Source: Streptomyces sp. HUAS MG91 (GTDB taxonomy: Bacteria > Actinomycetota > Actinomycetes > Streptomycetales > Streptomycetaceae). Taken from it: 64,000 bases of DNA. Where the stretch lies: assembly GCF_040529335.1 (NCBI RefSeq), contig NZ_CP159534.1, forward strand, positions 5,890,001 through 5,954,000. Reading direction: 5' to 3'. The position numbers and the translations under genes were made by a program. This document shows, in pieces, positions 1 through 9,186 of the stretch (position 1 is the stretch's first letter; the number at the start of each line of letters is the position of its first letter). The notes below the pieces were generated by a model that was given only the letters and a program-made list of their open reading frames with translations, searched no databases and was not told the DNA's origin.

Positions 1-513
1 AACAACCCCGAGCTGCTGATCGCCGACGAGCCGACCACGGCCCTCGACGTGACCGTGCAGGCGCAGATCCTGGACCTGATCCGCGATCTGCAGAAGGAGT
101 TCGGCTCCGCCGTCATCATGATCACGCACGACCTGGGGGTCGTCGCGGAGATGGCCGACGAACTGCTCGTCATGTACGGCGGCCGGTGCGTGGAGCGCGG
201 CAGCGCCACTCAGGTGTTCACCGAGCCCCAGCACCCCTACACCTGGGGCCTGCTGGGCTCGATGCCGCGCATTGACCGGGAGCAGACCGAGCGCCTCATC
301 CCGGTCAAGGGCTCCCCGCCCAGCCTGATCAACCTGCCGTCCGGCTGCGCCTTCAACCCGCGCTGCCCGTACGCGGACATCCCCAAGGACAACATCACCC
401 GTACCGAGCGCCCCGAACTGCGCGAGGTCGGCTCCGGCCACTTCTCCGCCTGCCACATGTCGGGCGAGGAGCGGGAGCGGATCTGGACCGAAGAGATTGC
501 GCCGAAGCTGTGA
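1..513 (+). CDS. Peptide ABC transporter ATP-binding protein (OppD/DppD type), 5'-truncated
   Basis: This is the C-terminal part of a peptide-importer ATPase whose start lies before the window. The first residues read [18 protein letters not shown], which is the Walker B region and D-loop. ITHDLGVV follows as the switch histidine motif. The tail has the HPYTWGLL motif and the Cys-rich [10 protein letters not shown] segment typical of the oligo/dipeptide-specific C-terminal domain (family knowledge). It would hydrolyse ATP on the cytoplasmic face of an importer. The stop overlaps the next ATPase gene by GTGA, so the two are translationally coupled and probably form a heterodimer. The permease and binding-protein genes would be expected upstream, outside the window. 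Confidence 0.93.
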   Translation, partial: NNPELLIADEPTTALDVTVQAQILDLIRDLQKEFGSAVIMITHDLGVVAEMADELLVMYGGRCVERGSATQVFTEPQHPYTWGLLGSMPRIDREQTERLIPVKGSPPSLINLPSGCAFNPRCPYADIPKDNITRTERPELREVGSGHFSACHMSGEERERIWTEEIAPKL

Positions 514-1727
514 CGGACGCCAAAGGACCCGAGACCGAGATGACGATCCCCCAGCAGGCGGCCGACTCTCCCCAGACCTCCGCGAACGCGGCGCCGGGCG
601 AGCCGCTGCTCAAGGTCGAGAACCTGGTCAAGCACTTCCCGATCAAGAAGGGCCTGCTCAAGCGGCAGGTCGCCGCCGTCCAGGCGGTCGACGGGCTGAC
701 CTTCGACGTGCGCGCGGGGGAGACCCTGGGCGTCGTCGGCGAGTCCGGCTGCGGCAAGTCGACGATGGGCCGGCTCATCACGCGGCTGCTCGAACCGACC
801 TCGGGCCGCGTCGAGTTCGAGGGCCAGGACATCACGCACCTCGGCACGGGCGGCATGCGCCCGCTGCGCCGCGATGTGCAGATGATCTTCCAGGACCCGT
901 ACTCCTCGCTGAACCCGCGCCACAACATCGGCACGATCGTCGGCACCCCGTTCAAGCTCCAGGGCGTCAAGCCCGAGGGCGGCGTGAAGAAGGCGGTCCA
1001 GGAGCTCCTGGAGCGGGTCGGGCTCAACCCAGAGCACTACAACCGCTACCCGCACGAGTTCTCCGGCGGCCAGCGCCAGCGCATCGGCATCGCCCGCGCG
1101 CTCGCCCTGCGGCCGAAGCTGGTGGTCGCCGACGAGCCGGTCTCGGCCCTCGACGTCTCCATCCAGGCCCAGGTCGTCAACCTCCTCGACGACCTCCAGG
1201 ACGAGCTCGGCCTGACGTACGTGATCATCGCGCACGACCTCTCGGTCATCCGGCACGTCTCGGACCGGATCGCGGTGATGTACCTCGGCAAGATCGTGGA
1301 GCTGGCGGACCGCGACGACCTCTACTCCACGCCGATGCACCCGTACACCAAGGCGCTGCTGTCCGCGGTGCCGGTGCCGGACCCCAAGCGGCGCGGCGTC
1401 AAGAGCGAGCGGATCCTGCTGCGCGGGGACGTGCCGTCGCCGATCGACCCGCCCAAGGGCTGCCGCTTCCACACGCGGTGCTGGAAGGCGACGGAGCTGT
1501 GCGCGACGAAGGAGCCGCCGCTGCTCCAGCTCGCTTCCGGCCACCAGGTCGCCTGCCACCACCCGGAGAACGCCCCCGACCAGGCCCCCGAGGACACCAA
1601 GCTCCTCTCGGCGGCCAAGGAGGCGATCGACGTGGTGACGGTCCCGGCACCGGCCGACGCCGTCGCCGCCGAGGAGCCCGTCTCGGAGCCGGAGGCCCCG
1701 GAGGCAACCCCGGACGCGAGCAAGTAG
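510..1727 (+). CDS. Peptide ABC transporter ATP-binding protein (OppF/DppF type)
   Basis: This is the second ATPase of the peptide importer, 405 aa from the overlapping GTG. An in-frame ATG at 540 is an alternative start. Walker A is GESGCGKST (about residues 77-85), the signature is FSGGQRQR, Walker B is [11 protein letters not shown], and the switch motif is IAHDLSVI. The [12 protein letters not shown] motif and a Cys-containing tail (CRFHTRC, CHHPE) mark the oligopeptide-transporter C-terminal domain. About 50 residues rich in Ala, Glu and Pro extend the C-terminus beyond the usual family length and look disordered. It is coupled to the upstream ATPase, and a strong hairpin follows the stop, so this is the last gene of the operon. 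Confidence 0.95.
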   Translation: MTDAKGPETEMTIPQQAADSPQTSANAAPGEPLLKVENLVKHFPIKKGLLKRQVAAVQAVDGLTFDVRAGETLGVVGESGCGKSTMGRLITRLLEPTSGRVEFEGQDITHLGTGGMRPLRRDVQMIFQDPYSSLNPRHNIGTIVGTPFKLQGVKPEGGVKKAVQELLERVGLNPEHYNRYPHEFSGGQRQRIGIARALALRPKLVVADEPVSALDVSIQAQVVNLLDDLQDELGLTYVIIAHDLSVIRHVSDRIAVMYLGKIVELADRDDLYSTPMHPYTKALLSAVPVPDPKRRGVKSERILLRGDVPSPIDPPKGCRFHTRCWKATELCATKEPPLLQLASGHQVACHHPENAPDQAPEDTKLLSAAKEAIDVVTVPAPADAVAAEEPVSEPEAPEATPDASK

Positions 1728-1736
1728 AGGCCGCCC

Positions 1737-1785
1737 GCCGCCTTGGGCAATCTGCCGCCAGGGGCGGCAGGGTGGGCAAGGCGGC
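1737..1785 (+). terminator. Nested hairpin after the peptide transporter operon
   Basis: The outer arms GCCGCCTTG (1737-1745) and CAAGGCGGC (1777-1785) pair perfectly. They enclose an inner pair, CTGCCGCC (1752-1759) with GGCGGCAG (1763-1770). There is no U-tract, which is normal for Streptomyces terminators. It starts 10 nt after the transporter stop. Confidence 0.75.
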
Positions 1786-1925
1786 ACCCCGGCGCGGGGT
1801 GAGCGTTCGACGGGCGCTCACCCCGGCGCGGCCGACATGGCCCGTACGGGGCATGTACATGCCGCACCCTTCGGGCCAGAGTCCTGCGTGTCCGGTACCC
1901 AGGATCACGCTCGAAGGGACGCCAC

Positions 1926-3320
1926 ATGCTCTCCCGTTCGGCACGACTGGCCGCGCTCACCGTCGCGGCGGCCTCCTTCACCCTGATCGCCGCCGCCCCC
2001 GCCCCCACCCCCGGCTCCGCCGGCATCGGCGACCCGTACTTCCCGGATCTCGGCAACGGCGGCTTCGACGCCCGCCACTACGACCTCGACGTCGCCTACG
2101 ACCCCGGCACCGACCGCCTCGACGGCCGTACGACGCTCACCGCCCGGGCCACCCAGAACCTCTCCTCCTTCGACCTCGACCTGCAGAAGCTCACGGTCAC
2201 CTGGATAGAAGTGAACGGCAGACGCGCCGACTTCACCCGCACCGGCGACGAGATCGTCATCACCCCGCGCACCCCGATCCGCAAGGGCAGCGCCTTCACC
2301 ACGACGGTCACCTACAACGGCGTCCCCGAACCCCTCAGCGGCCCCATCGTCTTCGGCTCCGACTACGGCTGGATGAAGACCGCCGACGGCGTCTTCGTCG
2401 CGTGCGAGCCGAACGCCGCCTCCACCTGGTTCCCCTCCAGCGACCACCCTGCCGACAAGGCGACGTACGACATCCGCATCAAGGCCCCCAAGGGCCTCAC
2501 CGGCGTCTCGAACGGGCGGCTCGTCGGCACGTACGACACCGACAAGGGCACGCGGACCGTCCACCACTGGCGCGAGTCGAAGCCGATGGCGACCTACCTC
2601 GCGACCGCCAGCATCGGGAAGTTCGACGTCAAGAGCGGCCGCACCCCCGCCGGCACCCCCATCTACGTCGCCATCGACCCGGTCCTCGCCAACAGCAACA
2701 GCGTCGACGTGTACGCGGTCACCGCCGAGGCCACCGACTACTGGTCGCAGGTCTTCGGCCCGTACCCCTTCGAGGAGACCGGCGCCGTCGTCGACGACAT
2801 GCCCGAGGCCGGCTTCTCCCTGGAGACCCAGTCCAAGCCCAGCTACTCCGCCGTCCGCAGCGAGTCGACGATCGTCCACGAGCTGGCCCACCAGTGGTTC
2901 GGCGACTCCGTCTCCGTGGAGCAGTGGAAGAACATCTGGCTCAACGAGGGCTTCGCCACCTACGCCCAGTGGCTCTGGTCCGAGCACAAGGGCATCCGCT
3001 CCGCCCACGACTCCTTCCTCGCGGGCTACGACTCCCGACCGGCCACTTCCGCGTTCTGGCAGACGACGGTGGGCGACCCGCAGCGCGACACCATGTTCGC
3101 CTCCGCCGTGTACCAGCGCGGCGCGATGACCCTCCAGGTGCTGCGCGAGCGCATCGGCGACAAGGCCTTCTTCAGGCTGCTGCCGCTGTGGACGAAGCAG
3201 CACCGCTACGCGAACGCCTCGACGTCCGACTTCATCGCCCTGGCCGAGCGGGTCTCGGGGCGGCAGTTGGACGACCTGTTCGACACGTGGCTGTTCACGA
3301 CGGGCAAGCCGACGCTGTAG
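1926..3320 (+). CDS. Secreted M1-family zinc metallopeptidase (aminopeptidase N-like)
   Basis: The product is a 464-aa exported zinc peptidase predicted to remove N-terminal residues from peptides outside the cell. The N-terminus (MLSRSARLAALTVAAASFTL...) is a Sec-type signal peptide ending in an Ala/Pro-rich stretch. The zinc site HELAH starts at residue 318 and is followed 18 residues later by the Glu of NEGFATY, giving the gluzincin pattern HExxH-x18-E. At about 460 aa it holds only the beta-sandwich and catalytic domains, much shorter than the ~850-aa cytoplasmic PepN enzymes. It follows a peptide importer, so extracellular peptide processing and uptake may be linked, though the hairpin between them argues for separate transcription. 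Confidence 0.92.
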   Translation: MLSRSARLAALTVAAASFTLIAAAPAPTPGSAGIGDPYFPDLGNGGFDARHYDLDVAYDPGTDRLDGRTTLTARATQNLSSFDLDLQKLTVTWIEVNGRRADFTRTGDEIVITPRTPIRKGSAFTTTVTYNGVPEPLSGPIVFGSDYGWMKTADGVFVACEPNAASTWFPSSDHPADKATYDIRIKAPKGLTGVSNGRLVGTYDTDKGTRTVHHWRESKPMATYLATASIGKFDVKSGRTPAGTPIYVAIDPVLANSNSVDVYAVTAEATDYWSQVFGPYPFEETGAVVDDMPEAGFSLETQSKPSYSAVRSESTIVHELAHQWFGDSVSVEQWKNIWLNEGFATYAQWLWSEHKGIRSAHDSFLAGYDSRPATSAFWQTTVGDPQRDTMFASAVYQRGAMTLQVLRERIGDKAFFRLLPLWTKQHRYANASTSDFIALAERVSGRQLDDLFDTWLFTTGKPTL

Positions 3321-3348
3321 GCGCGGACCCGGCAGGTAAAAATATCGG

Positions 3349-4020
3349 GTGATCCAGGAACTGTTCACTCCCTCCGTCCAGCATTGGCTCGACCTCATCG
3401 GCATCTTCGTGTTCGCCATCTCGGGCGCTCTGATGGCCGTACGCAAGAACTGGGACGTCTTCGGCATCGCCGCCCTGGCCGAGGTCACCGCGCTGGGCGG
3501 AGGGCTGTTCCGCGACCTGGTCATCGGGGCCGTGCCCCCGGCCGCCTTCACCGACCTCGGCTACTTCCTCACCCCGCTGCTCGCCGCCGCCCTCGTCTTC
3601 GTCCTGCACCCCGAGGTCGAACGCACCCAGGTCGCGGTGAACGTCTTCGACGCGGCCGGTCTCGGCCTGTTCTGTGTCACCGGCACCACCAAGGCCTACG
3701 ACTACGGGCTCGGCCTCACCTCGTCCGCCGTGCTCGGACTGGCCACGGCGGTCGGCGGCGGTGTGCTGCGCGACATCATCGCCAACGAGGTGCCGTCGCT
3801 CGTGCGCTGGGATCGCGACCTGTACGCCGTGCCCGCGATCGTCGGCGCCGTCATCGTCGTGCTCTGCATCCGCTTCGACACCCTCAACGGGTTCACCAGC
3901 GGCGTCGCCGTGCTCACCGCCTTCATCCTGCGGCTGCTCGCGATGCGCTACCACTGGCGGGCGCCGCGCGCGTGGAACCGCAGGTCCGCGGCGGTGGAGG
4001 TGCCGGAGGAGGTGTCGTGA
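3349..4020 (+). CDS. TRIC-like/UPF0126 family integral membrane protein
   Basis: This 223-aa protein is almost entirely hydrophobic, with about seven predicted membrane segments. The two internal repeats typical of the YadS/UPF0126 family are visible: one carries ALGGGLFRDLVIG (about residue 50) and the other AVGGGVLRDIIANE (about residue 138). The glycine-rich GGGxxRD motifs match bacterial TRIC-type cation channels (family knowledge); the ion carried here is unknown. The GTG start is 28 nt after the peptidase gene and has no convincing ribosome binding site, so the exact start is less certain than the gene. Confidence 0.87.
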   Translation: MIQELFTPSVQHWLDLIGIFVFAISGALMAVRKNWDVFGIAALAEVTALGGGLFRDLVIGAVPPAAFTDLGYFLTPLLAAALVFVLHPEVERTQVAVNVFDAAGLGLFCVTGTTKAYDYGLGLTSSAVLGLATAVGGGVLRDIIANEVPSLVRWDRDLYAVPAIVGAVIVVLCIRFDTLNGFTSGVAVLTAFILRLLAMRYHWRAPRAWNRRSAAVEVPEEVS

Positions 4021-4071
4021 GGGCGGCCGTGAGGCGGGTCTCTAAAGCTACCGCTTAGTAATGAGCTGTCG

Positions 4072-4077
4072 TACCCT
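4072..4077 (+). promoter_or_regulatory. Candidate -10 box for a leaderless thioesterase transcript
   Basis: TACCCT ends 6 nt before the ATG at 4084, and no Shine-Dalgarno sequence is present. Transcription would start at or next to the start codon. Confidence 0.45.
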
Positions 4078-4083
4078 TCCTGC

Positions 4084-4968
4084 ATGGCAGACGCAGCATC
4101 CACGCAGGCACGTACCGGCACGGCCGTGATCGGCGACAGCGAGTTCGACCGCGACACCGCCGTCACGCGGCGCGATCCCGCCGTCCCCGGGGTCTACGAC
4201 ATCGACCTGTCGGCCGGCTGGACGATCATCAACGCCGTCAACGGCGGCTATCTGCTCGCCGTGCTGGGCCGCGCGCTCGCCGACACCCTGCCGCACGCCG
4301 ACCCGTTCACGATCTCGGCGCACTATCTGACCGCGTCCGCGCCCGGTCCCGCCGTGATCCGCACGGACGTGGTCCGCACCGGCCGCACCCTCTCCACCGG
4401 GCAGGCCTCGCTCTTCCAGTTCGCGGAGGACGGCACCGAGGTCGAGCGGATCCGCGTCCTCGCCTCGTACGGTGACCTGGACGCGCTCCCCGACGACGTC
4501 CGCACCAGCGCCAAGCCGCCCGCCATCCCGCCGATCGAGCAGTGCTTCGGCGCCGCCGACGCGCCCGCGGACGGTCCGCGCATCCCGGGCAGCTCGGCCA
4601 TCACCGACCGCCTCGACGTCAAGCTCGACCCGGCCACGCTCGGCTGGGCGCTCGGCGCGCCGTCGGGCAAGGGTGAGATGCGGGCCTGGTTCGGGCTGGC
4701 CGACGGGCGCGACGCCGACCCGTTCTCGTTGCTCCTCACCGTGGACGCGCTGCCGCCGACCGCCTTCGAGATGGGCCTGAAGGGCTGGGTCCCGACGGTG
4801 GAACTCACCGTCCACGTCCGCTCCCGCCCGGCCCCCGGCCCCCTCCGCGTCTCGATCACCACCCGCAACCTGGCCGGCGGCTTCCTGGAGGAGGACGCCG
4901 AGATCTGGGACTCCCAGGACCGCCTGGTGGCCCAATCCCGCCAACTGGCCCGAGCCCGCCTCAGCTGA
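4084..4968 (+). CDS. Thioesterase family protein (double hotdog, acyl-CoA type)
   Basis: The 294-aa protein resembles the thioesterase-like superfamily related to TesB, with two hotdog-type halves. The first half has NAVNGGYLLAVLGRAL followed by ISAHYLTASAPGPAVI. The second has VDALPPTAFEMG and ends in LVAQSRQLARAR, the usual last strand of acyl-CoA thioesterases. It would hydrolyse an acyl-CoA or similar thioester in the cytoplasm; the acyl chain cannot be inferred. It is transcribed alone, converging on the hydrolase downstream, with a hairpin between them. A -10-like TACCCT just before the ATG suggests a leaderless mRNA. Confidence 0.85.
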   Translation: MADAASTQARTGTAVIGDSEFDRDTAVTRRDPAVPGVYDIDLSAGWTIINAVNGGYLLAVLGRALADTLPHADPFTISAHYLTASAPGPAVIRTDVVRTGRTLSTGQASLFQFAEDGTEVERIRVLASYGDLDALPDDVRTSAKPPAIPPIEQCFGAADAPADGPRIPGSSAITDRLDVKLDPATLGWALGAPSGKGEMRAWFGLADGRDADPFSLLLTVDALPPTAFEMGLKGWVPTVELTVHVRSRPAPGPLRVSITTRNLAGGFLEEDAEIWDSQDRLVAQSRQLARARLS

Positions 4969-5009
4969 CTCCGTCGGCACCCCGGCCGGTGGCCGATCGC
5001 GCAGTTCGA

Positions 5010-5044
5010 GGTGACCGCCCGCGTCCACCGCGGTCGCGGTCACC
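5010..5044. terminator. Hairpin between convergent thioesterase and hydrolase genes
   Basis: GGTGACCGC (5010-5018) pairs with GCGGTCACC (5036-5044), with further GC pairing inside. It overlaps the stop codon of the minus-strand hydrolase and could act on both strands. Confidence 0.6.
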
Positions 5045-5900
5045 CGTCTCTGCGCGGAGCACGCAGAAACTCCAGCAGCGCGGCCGTGAGTTCGGCCGGA
5101 GCGTCCTCCTGCACGAGATGCCCGGCTCCCTCGATGATCCGCAGTGCGGCACCGGGGATCACCGTGGCCAGCTCCCGCCCGCGGCCGACCGGGATCCAGG
5201 TGTCCTCGGCGCCCCAGCACACCAGGACGGGCAGCTCCAGCTCCCCGTAACGCCCCTGGATGTCGTCGGTGAACCGCTGGTCGTTCTGCTCGATCTGCCG
5301 GTAGAAGGCGTCCCGGCCGGCCTCGGTCAGCCAGGGTGCGACCAGCCGCGCGTGGGTGTCGGGGCGCAGGCCGGGATGGCTGCACGAGCTGATGTAGCGG
5401 TGTACGAGCGCCTCGTGCAGCTCCGCGGGCAACTGCCGGAAGACATCGCTGTGTTCCGCGAACAGGCGGTACGTGGGTGAGCCCCAGGGTGCCAGTGCCA
5501 CCGGGTCCACGAGCGCGAGCCGGGAGTAGGCGGCGCCGTGCAGCAGATGTGCGCGCAGCGCGACGGCGCCGCCGAAGTCATGGGCGACGACGGCGGGCGC
5601 CGGGCCGTCGGGGCCCAGACCCCAGTGGTCCAGCAGCTCGGTGAGGACGCGGCTCTGGGAGTCGAGGTCGACACGCTGCCCGGGGCGCATCTCCGAGGCG
5701 CCGTAGCCGGGCAGGTCCCAGACGTGCACGCGGAACCGGGAGGCGAGGGCCCGAGCGGGGGCGCGCCAGACGTAGGACGAGAACGGCGTGCCGTGGACGA
5801 GGACGACGGGCGGGGCATCCGGGGCGCCGAGTACGCCCCATCGGACCTCACCGGACGAGCTGAGAAAGCCGCGGTCGAGTGTCCAGTCGGCTGCTGTCAT
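5040..5900 (-). CDS. Alpha/beta hydrolase with an aspartate nucleophile
   Basis: This is a 286-aa alpha/beta-hydrolase. The oxyanion-hole segment VLVHGTPFSSYVW comes first, then the nucleophile elbow AHDFGG, which places Asp rather than Ser at the nucleophile position. The acid region CWGAEDTWIP and the catalytic His in GAGHLVQEDAP follow. An Asp nucleophile is typical of haloalkane or fluoroacetate dehalogenases and epoxide hydrolases (family knowledge), so this is unlikely to be a simple esterase. It starts 18 nt after a TetR gene on the same strand, so the two probably form one operon and the regulator may respond to the enzyme's substrate or product. The substrate is unknown. Confidence 0.9.
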   Translation of the reverse strand: MTAADWTLDRGFLSSSGEVRWGVLGAPDAPPVVLVHGTPFSSYVWRAPARALASRFRVHVWDLPGYGASEMRPGQRVDLDSQSRVLTELLDHWGLGPDGPAPAVVAHDFGGAVALRAHLLHGAAYSRLALVDPVALAPWGSPTYRLFAEHSDVFRQLPAELHEALVHRYISSCSHPGLRPDTHARLVAPWLTEAGRDAFYRQIEQNDQRFTDDIQGRYGELELPVLVCWGAEDTWIPVGRGRELATVIPGAALRIIEGAGHLVQEDAPAELTAALLEFLRAPRRDG

Positions 5901-5918
5901 GACCGTAAGCCTAGTTGC

Positions 5919-6542
5919 TCATGACGCATCCAGCCAGTGCCTGCGTCCGAGGCTCACGAGCCGCAACTGCCGCTCCGCGAGTCGCGCCGCACGAGGAAAG
6001 TCCGCCGGGGGAGTGGCGAGGAAGGCGGCGGCCGCCATCATCATGTGGTCCACGTACAACCCGGCGAGCATCAGCAGGTCCTCCTCGCTCCACCCCACCG
6101 ACTCGGGATCCCGCCGCAGTGCCTCCCGCACCTCCTCGCCGAACTGCCCGAACTGCGCGGCGATCGCATCCCGCACCCCCTGCACCCCGCCATGCCGCTC
6201 GCGCGCGATGAACCGCACATGGGCCGGGTGCGCACGCACATGCGCGGCGATCAACTCGACCGTCCGCGCGATGCGTTCGTCACTGTCCCAGGTCGCCGTC
6301 AGCAGCTCCGAGACCACCGCGTGCAGACTGCCGACCGCCTCCTCCACCAGCGCGGCGCCGAGATCGGCGATGGAGTCGAAGTGCCGGTAGAACGCGGTCG
6401 GCGCCACCCCCACGGCCCGCGTCACCTCGCGCAGCCCCAGGCTGCTGAGGCTCTGCTCCTCCAGCAGCTCCAGCGCCGCGTCGAGCAGCGCCTGCCGGGT
6501 CTTCTGTTTCTGCGCCTGACGGCTGCCGAGGGTGTGACTCAT
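5919..6542 (-). CDS. TetR family transcriptional regulator
   Basis: The protein is 207 aa. Its N-terminal HTH reads SLGLREVTRAVGVAPTAFYRHFDS, a classic TetR DNA-binding domain (about residues 30-60). The C-terminal helical domain presumably binds an unknown ligand. It leads an operon with the alpha/beta hydrolase and is divergent from a small membrane protein gene. A matched pair of GAACAGTTGT half-palindromes lies in the divergent region and is the likely operator. TTAACT ends 7 nt before the ATG, so its own transcript may be leaderless and directly blocked by the repressor. Confidence 0.92.
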   Translation of the reverse strand: MSHTLGSRQAQKQKTRQALLDAALELLEEQSLSSLGLREVTRAVGVAPTAFYRHFDSIADLGAALVEEAVGSLHAVVSELLTATWDSDERIARTVELIAAHVRAHPAHVRFIARERHGGVQGVRDAIAAQFGQFGEEVREALRRDPESVGWSEEDLLMLAGLYVDHMMMAAAAFLATPPADFPRAARLAERQLRLVSLGRRHWLDAS

Positions 6543-6554
6543 GTCATCCAGTTA

Positions 6555-6619
6555 ACAACTGTTCTCCGTAATTGGACACCCGCGTGCACGGTTAGACTCA
6601 GTAGTCAGTGAACAGTTGT
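6555..6619. promoter_or_regulatory. Paired inverted operator sites between TetR and small membrane protein gene
   Basis: ACAACTGTTC (6555-6564) and its exact reverse complement GAACAGTTGT (6610-6619) are 45 nt apart. Each is itself close to a palindrome (AACA-N2-TGTT). One lies over the TetR promoter and the other just upstream of the ribosome binding site of the gene at 6643, as expected for a repressor acting on both. Confidence 0.6.
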
Positions 6620-6642
6620 AACCCAACTCTGAGAGGTTTCCC

Positions 6643-6801
6643 GTGCTGTTCCTCGTAGCGGCCCTTCTGCTCCTGGGCTTCGCCCTCGGCACCGTCGCCC
6701 ACGCACCGCTGTCCTTCACGCTCGTGGCCGCCGCCGTCATCGGCGTCTGGCTGGCCGTCTTCGCCGTGCGTGAGCGCGGTCGCCGCCGCCACCAGCACTG
6801 A
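6643..6801 (+). CDS. Small membrane protein, 52 aa
   Basis: A short gene starting with GTG and preceded by a good ribosome binding site (GAGAGG, 6631-6636, 6-nt spacing). It encodes two hydrophobic segments (about residues 2-20 and 22-42) and a basic Arg/His tail (RERGRRRHQH). Third-position GC is as high as in the neighbours, which supports real coding. No function is recognised. It is divergent from the TetR gene, and one half of the putative operator lies just upstream, so the TetR protein may control it. The next gene, a DUF4190 protein, follows after 55 nt. Confidence 0.7.
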   Translation: MLFLVAALLLLGFALGTVAHAPLSFTLVAAAVIGVWLAVFAVRERGRRRHQH

Positions 6802-6856
6802 GCACGCGCCAGCCGATCGCATCTCGATCGCACCAGTCGATTCAGGGGGTACCACC

Positions 6857-7138
6857 ATGCAACTCACCGCAGAGGCACCGACCCGCACCCGGCCCACCGG
6901 GCGCCGCGACACCGACGGCATGGCCGTCGCCTCGTTCGTCCTCGGCCTCGTCGGCCTGCTCGTCATGAACGTCTTCCTCGGCCCCGTCGCGATCGTCCTC
7001 GCGGGCCTCGCCCTGTGGCGCGGCACCGCGCGGCGCGGCCGGGCCCTGCTCGGTCTCGGCCTCGGTGTCGCCGACCTCGTCGTGCTCGCCGCCCTCGTCG
7101 CGGCCGACGGCACGTTCTCCTGGAGCATCACGGGCTGA
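6857..7138 (+). CDS. DUF4190-type small membrane protein
   Basis: The product is 93 aa. The ATG at 6857 has AGGGGG upstream at 7-8 nt; a longer frame from 6770 exists but has no such support. A polar N-terminus (about 25 residues) is followed by two membrane segments around a short conserved turn, [17 protein letters not shown]...[26 protein letters not shown]. This layout matches DUF4190 proteins, common in actinobacteria and of unknown function. It probably shares a transcript with the small membrane gene before it. Confidence 0.82.
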   Translation: MQLTAEAPTRTRPTGRRDTDGMAVASFVLGLVGLLVMNVFLGPVAIVLAGLALWRGTARRGRALLGLGLGVADLVVLAALVAADGTFSWSITG

Positions 7139-7220
7139 GGCCCCTGAGGGGCCGCGCGTGGGAACGGGACCCCATGCGGCGGCCGAAGGGCTCCGGCGGG
7201 CTCGTAGAATCGTGCCCACC

Positions 7221-8390
7221 ATGGCTTACCTCGACCACGCCGCGACCACCCCGATGCTTCCGGAGGCGGTCGAGGTGCTGACCGCCCAGCTCGCCGTCAC
7301 CGGCAACGCCTCGTCCCTGCACGCCGCCGGACGCCGCGCCCGCCGCACGGTCGAGGAGTCCCGCGAGACCCTCGCCGAGTCGCTCGGCGCCCGCCCCAGC
7401 GAGGTCGTCTTCACCTCCGGCGGCACCGAGGCCGACAACCTCGCCGTCAAGGGCCTGTACTGGGCCCGCCGCGCCGCCGACCCGGCCCGCACCCGCGTCC
7501 TGTCCAGCCCCGTCGAGCACCACGCCGTCCTCGACGCCGTGCACTGGCTCGCCGAGCACGAGGGCGCCACCGTCGAGTACCTTCCCGTCGACGCGCACGG
7601 CCGCGTCCACGCCGACGCGCTCCGGGACGCGATCGAGCGCGATCCCGCCGATGTCGCCCTGGCCACCGTCATGTGGGCCAACAACGAGATCGGCACCATC
7701 CAGCCGGTGCGCGAACTCGCCGATGTGGCGCAGGAGTTCGACATCCCGCTGCACGCCGACGCGGTCCAGGCCTACGGCCAGATCCCGGTCGACTTCGCGG
7801 CCTCCGGCCTCGCGGCGATGACCGTGTCCGGCCACAAGATCGGCGGCCCGTACGGCATCGGCGCGCTGCTGCTCGGCCGCGAGTACACCCCCGTCCCCGT
7901 CCTGCACGGCGGCGGCCAGGAGCGGCACGTCCGCTCCGGCACCCTCGACGTCCCCGCCATCGCCTCCTTCGCCACGGCAGGCCGCCTGGCGCACGAGCAC
8001 CGCGAGACGTTCGCCCGCGAGATCGGCGCGCTCAGGGACGACCTGGTCGCGGCGGTGCGCGCCGCGGTCCCCGAGGCGATCCTCGGCGGCGACCCGGCCC
8101 CGGGCGGCCGCCTCCCCGCCAACGCCCACTTCACCTTCCCCGGCTGCGAGGGCGACTCCCTGCTCCTCCTCCTGGACGCCCAGGGCATCGAGTGCTCCAC
8201 GGGCTCGGCCTGCACGGCGGGCATCGCCCAGCCCAGCCATGTCCTGCTCGCCACCGGCACCGACCCCGACCTGGCCCGCGGCACGCTCCGCTTCTCCCTC
8301 GGCCACACGTCGACCAGCGCCGACGTCGAGGCGGTCGCGAAGGCGATCGGCCCGGCGGTGGACCGCGCCCGCACGGCGGGCCTGGTCTGA
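7221..8390 (+). CDS. Cysteine desulfurase (NifS/IscS class V aminotransferase)
   Basis: The 389-aa enzyme removes sulfur from cysteine using PLP and carries it as a persulfide. The PLP lysine is in [12 protein letters not shown], and the acceptor cysteine loop is [11 protein letters not shown] near the C-terminus. Histidine and aspartate contacts are visible in HHAVLDAV and [10 protein letters not shown]. The start ATG was chosen because the protein begins [11 protein letters not shown], the usual start of the family; TAGAAT 10 nt upstream could be the -10 box of a very short leader. The tRNA thiolase gene mnmA lies downstream on the same strand, so this enzyme is the likely sulfur donor for tRNA 2-thiouridine, possibly also for Fe-S assembly. 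Confidence 0.95.
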   Translation: MAYLDHAATTPMLPEAVEVLTAQLAVTGNASSLHAAGRRARRTVEESRETLAESLGARPSEVVFTSGGTEADNLAVKGLYWARRAADPARTRVLSSPVEHHAVLDAVHWLAEHEGATVEYLPVDAHGRVHADALRDAIERDPADVALATVMWANNEIGTIQPVRELADVAQEFDIPLHADAVQAYGQIPVDFAASGLAAMTVSGHKIGGPYGIGALLLGREYTPVPVLHGGGQERHVRSGTLDVPAIASFATAGRLAHEHRETFAREIGALRDDLVAAVRAAVPEAILGGDPAPGGRLPANAHFTFPGCEGDSLLLLLDAQGIECSTGSACTAGIAQPSHVLLATGTDPDLARGTLRFSLGHTSTSADVEAVAKAIGPAVDRARTAGLV

Positions 8391-8415
8391 TCCGGCCGGT
8401 CCGAACCGATGTGAC

Positions 8416-9096
8416 CTAGGCCTTGGCCGATCCGGCCTGCTTGTACGCCGCCCGGACGAGCCTCATGTACCGGTCCCAGTCCCAGTGCAGCCCGGGATCG
8501 GTGTGGTCGGTGCCCGGCACCTCGACGTGCCCGATGATGTGCTTGCGGTCCACGGGTATCCCGTACCGTCTGCAGATCCCGGCGGTCAGCTTCGCGGAGG
8601 ACGCGTACATCGCGGCGGTGAAGTCCTCGGGCCGGTCCACGAACCCTTCGTGCTCGATGCCGATGCTGCGCTGGTTGTAGTCCCTGTTCCCCGCGTGGAA
8701 CGCGACGTCCAGCTCCCGGATCATCTGCGCGATGTGCCCGTCCTTGCGCACGACGTAGTGCGCCGACGCTCCGTGCCAGGGATCCTTGAACACCTGGAGC
8801 GTGCCGCTGTAGCTGCCCTGTGTGACATGGACGACGACCATGTCGATCGGATAGTCCGCGGGTCGGTCCGCCCGCCGCCAGTTCGCCGCGGCCGCCGCCA
8901 CCCACTCCGCGCCCTTGAAATCCACCGCGCCCGCGGTGCGCGGCTTGTCCACGCCGGGCATCTGCCACCACATCCGGGCGAGATCACCGCGCGCCAGCAG
9001 CCCCACACCCACGGCCGACGCCACACCACCGACGATCAAGGTCCGCCGGCTGATCCCCCGGTCACGGTCCTTGCCGCCCGACCCCTGCTTCCCCAC
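8416..9096 (-). CDS. TAT-exported N-acetylmuramoyl-L-alanine amidase (Amidase_2/PGRP fold)
   Basis: The 226-aa product would cleave the amide between MurNAc and the stem peptide of peptidoglycan. Near the N-terminus [20 protein letters not shown] is a twin-arginine signal. The catalytic domain begins at [15 protein letters not shown] and contains the zinc ligands and conserved residues in [18 protein letters not shown] and [15 protein letters not shown] chose the GTG at 9096; an ATG at 9135 would add 13 residues and is also possible. It lies on the opposite strand between the cysteine desulfurase and mnmA, which breaks an otherwise co-directional pair. Confidence 0.9.
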   Translation of the reverse strand: MGKQGSGGKDRDRGISRRTLIVGGVASAVGVGLLARGDLARMWWQMPGVDKPRTAGAVDFKGAEWVAAAAANWRRADRPADYPIDMVVVHVTQGSYSGTLQVFKDPWHGASAHYVVRKDGHIAQMIRELDVAFHAGNRDYNQRSIGIEHEGFVDRPEDFTAAMYASSAKLTAGICRRYGIPVDRKHIIGHVEVPGTDHTDPGLHWDWDRYMRLVRAAYKQAGSAKA

Positions 9097-9186
9097 GCGA
9101 CGCCCCCCGTCCCACCTTTCGCGTACATGTTCCATAACGGATATCGGAGCGATTCGGTTCCCGGCTCCCCGTACTCTGTTAGTGCT

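Noticed and set aside
237..1787. Long minus-strand frames opposite the ABC ATPase genes, and similar frames across the window (for example 27727-30906 and 38.4-39.8 kb)
   Set aside because: High GC gives long antisense frames. Their proteins are Arg/Gly/Val-rich shadow sequences without motifs, while the opposite strand has clear domains.
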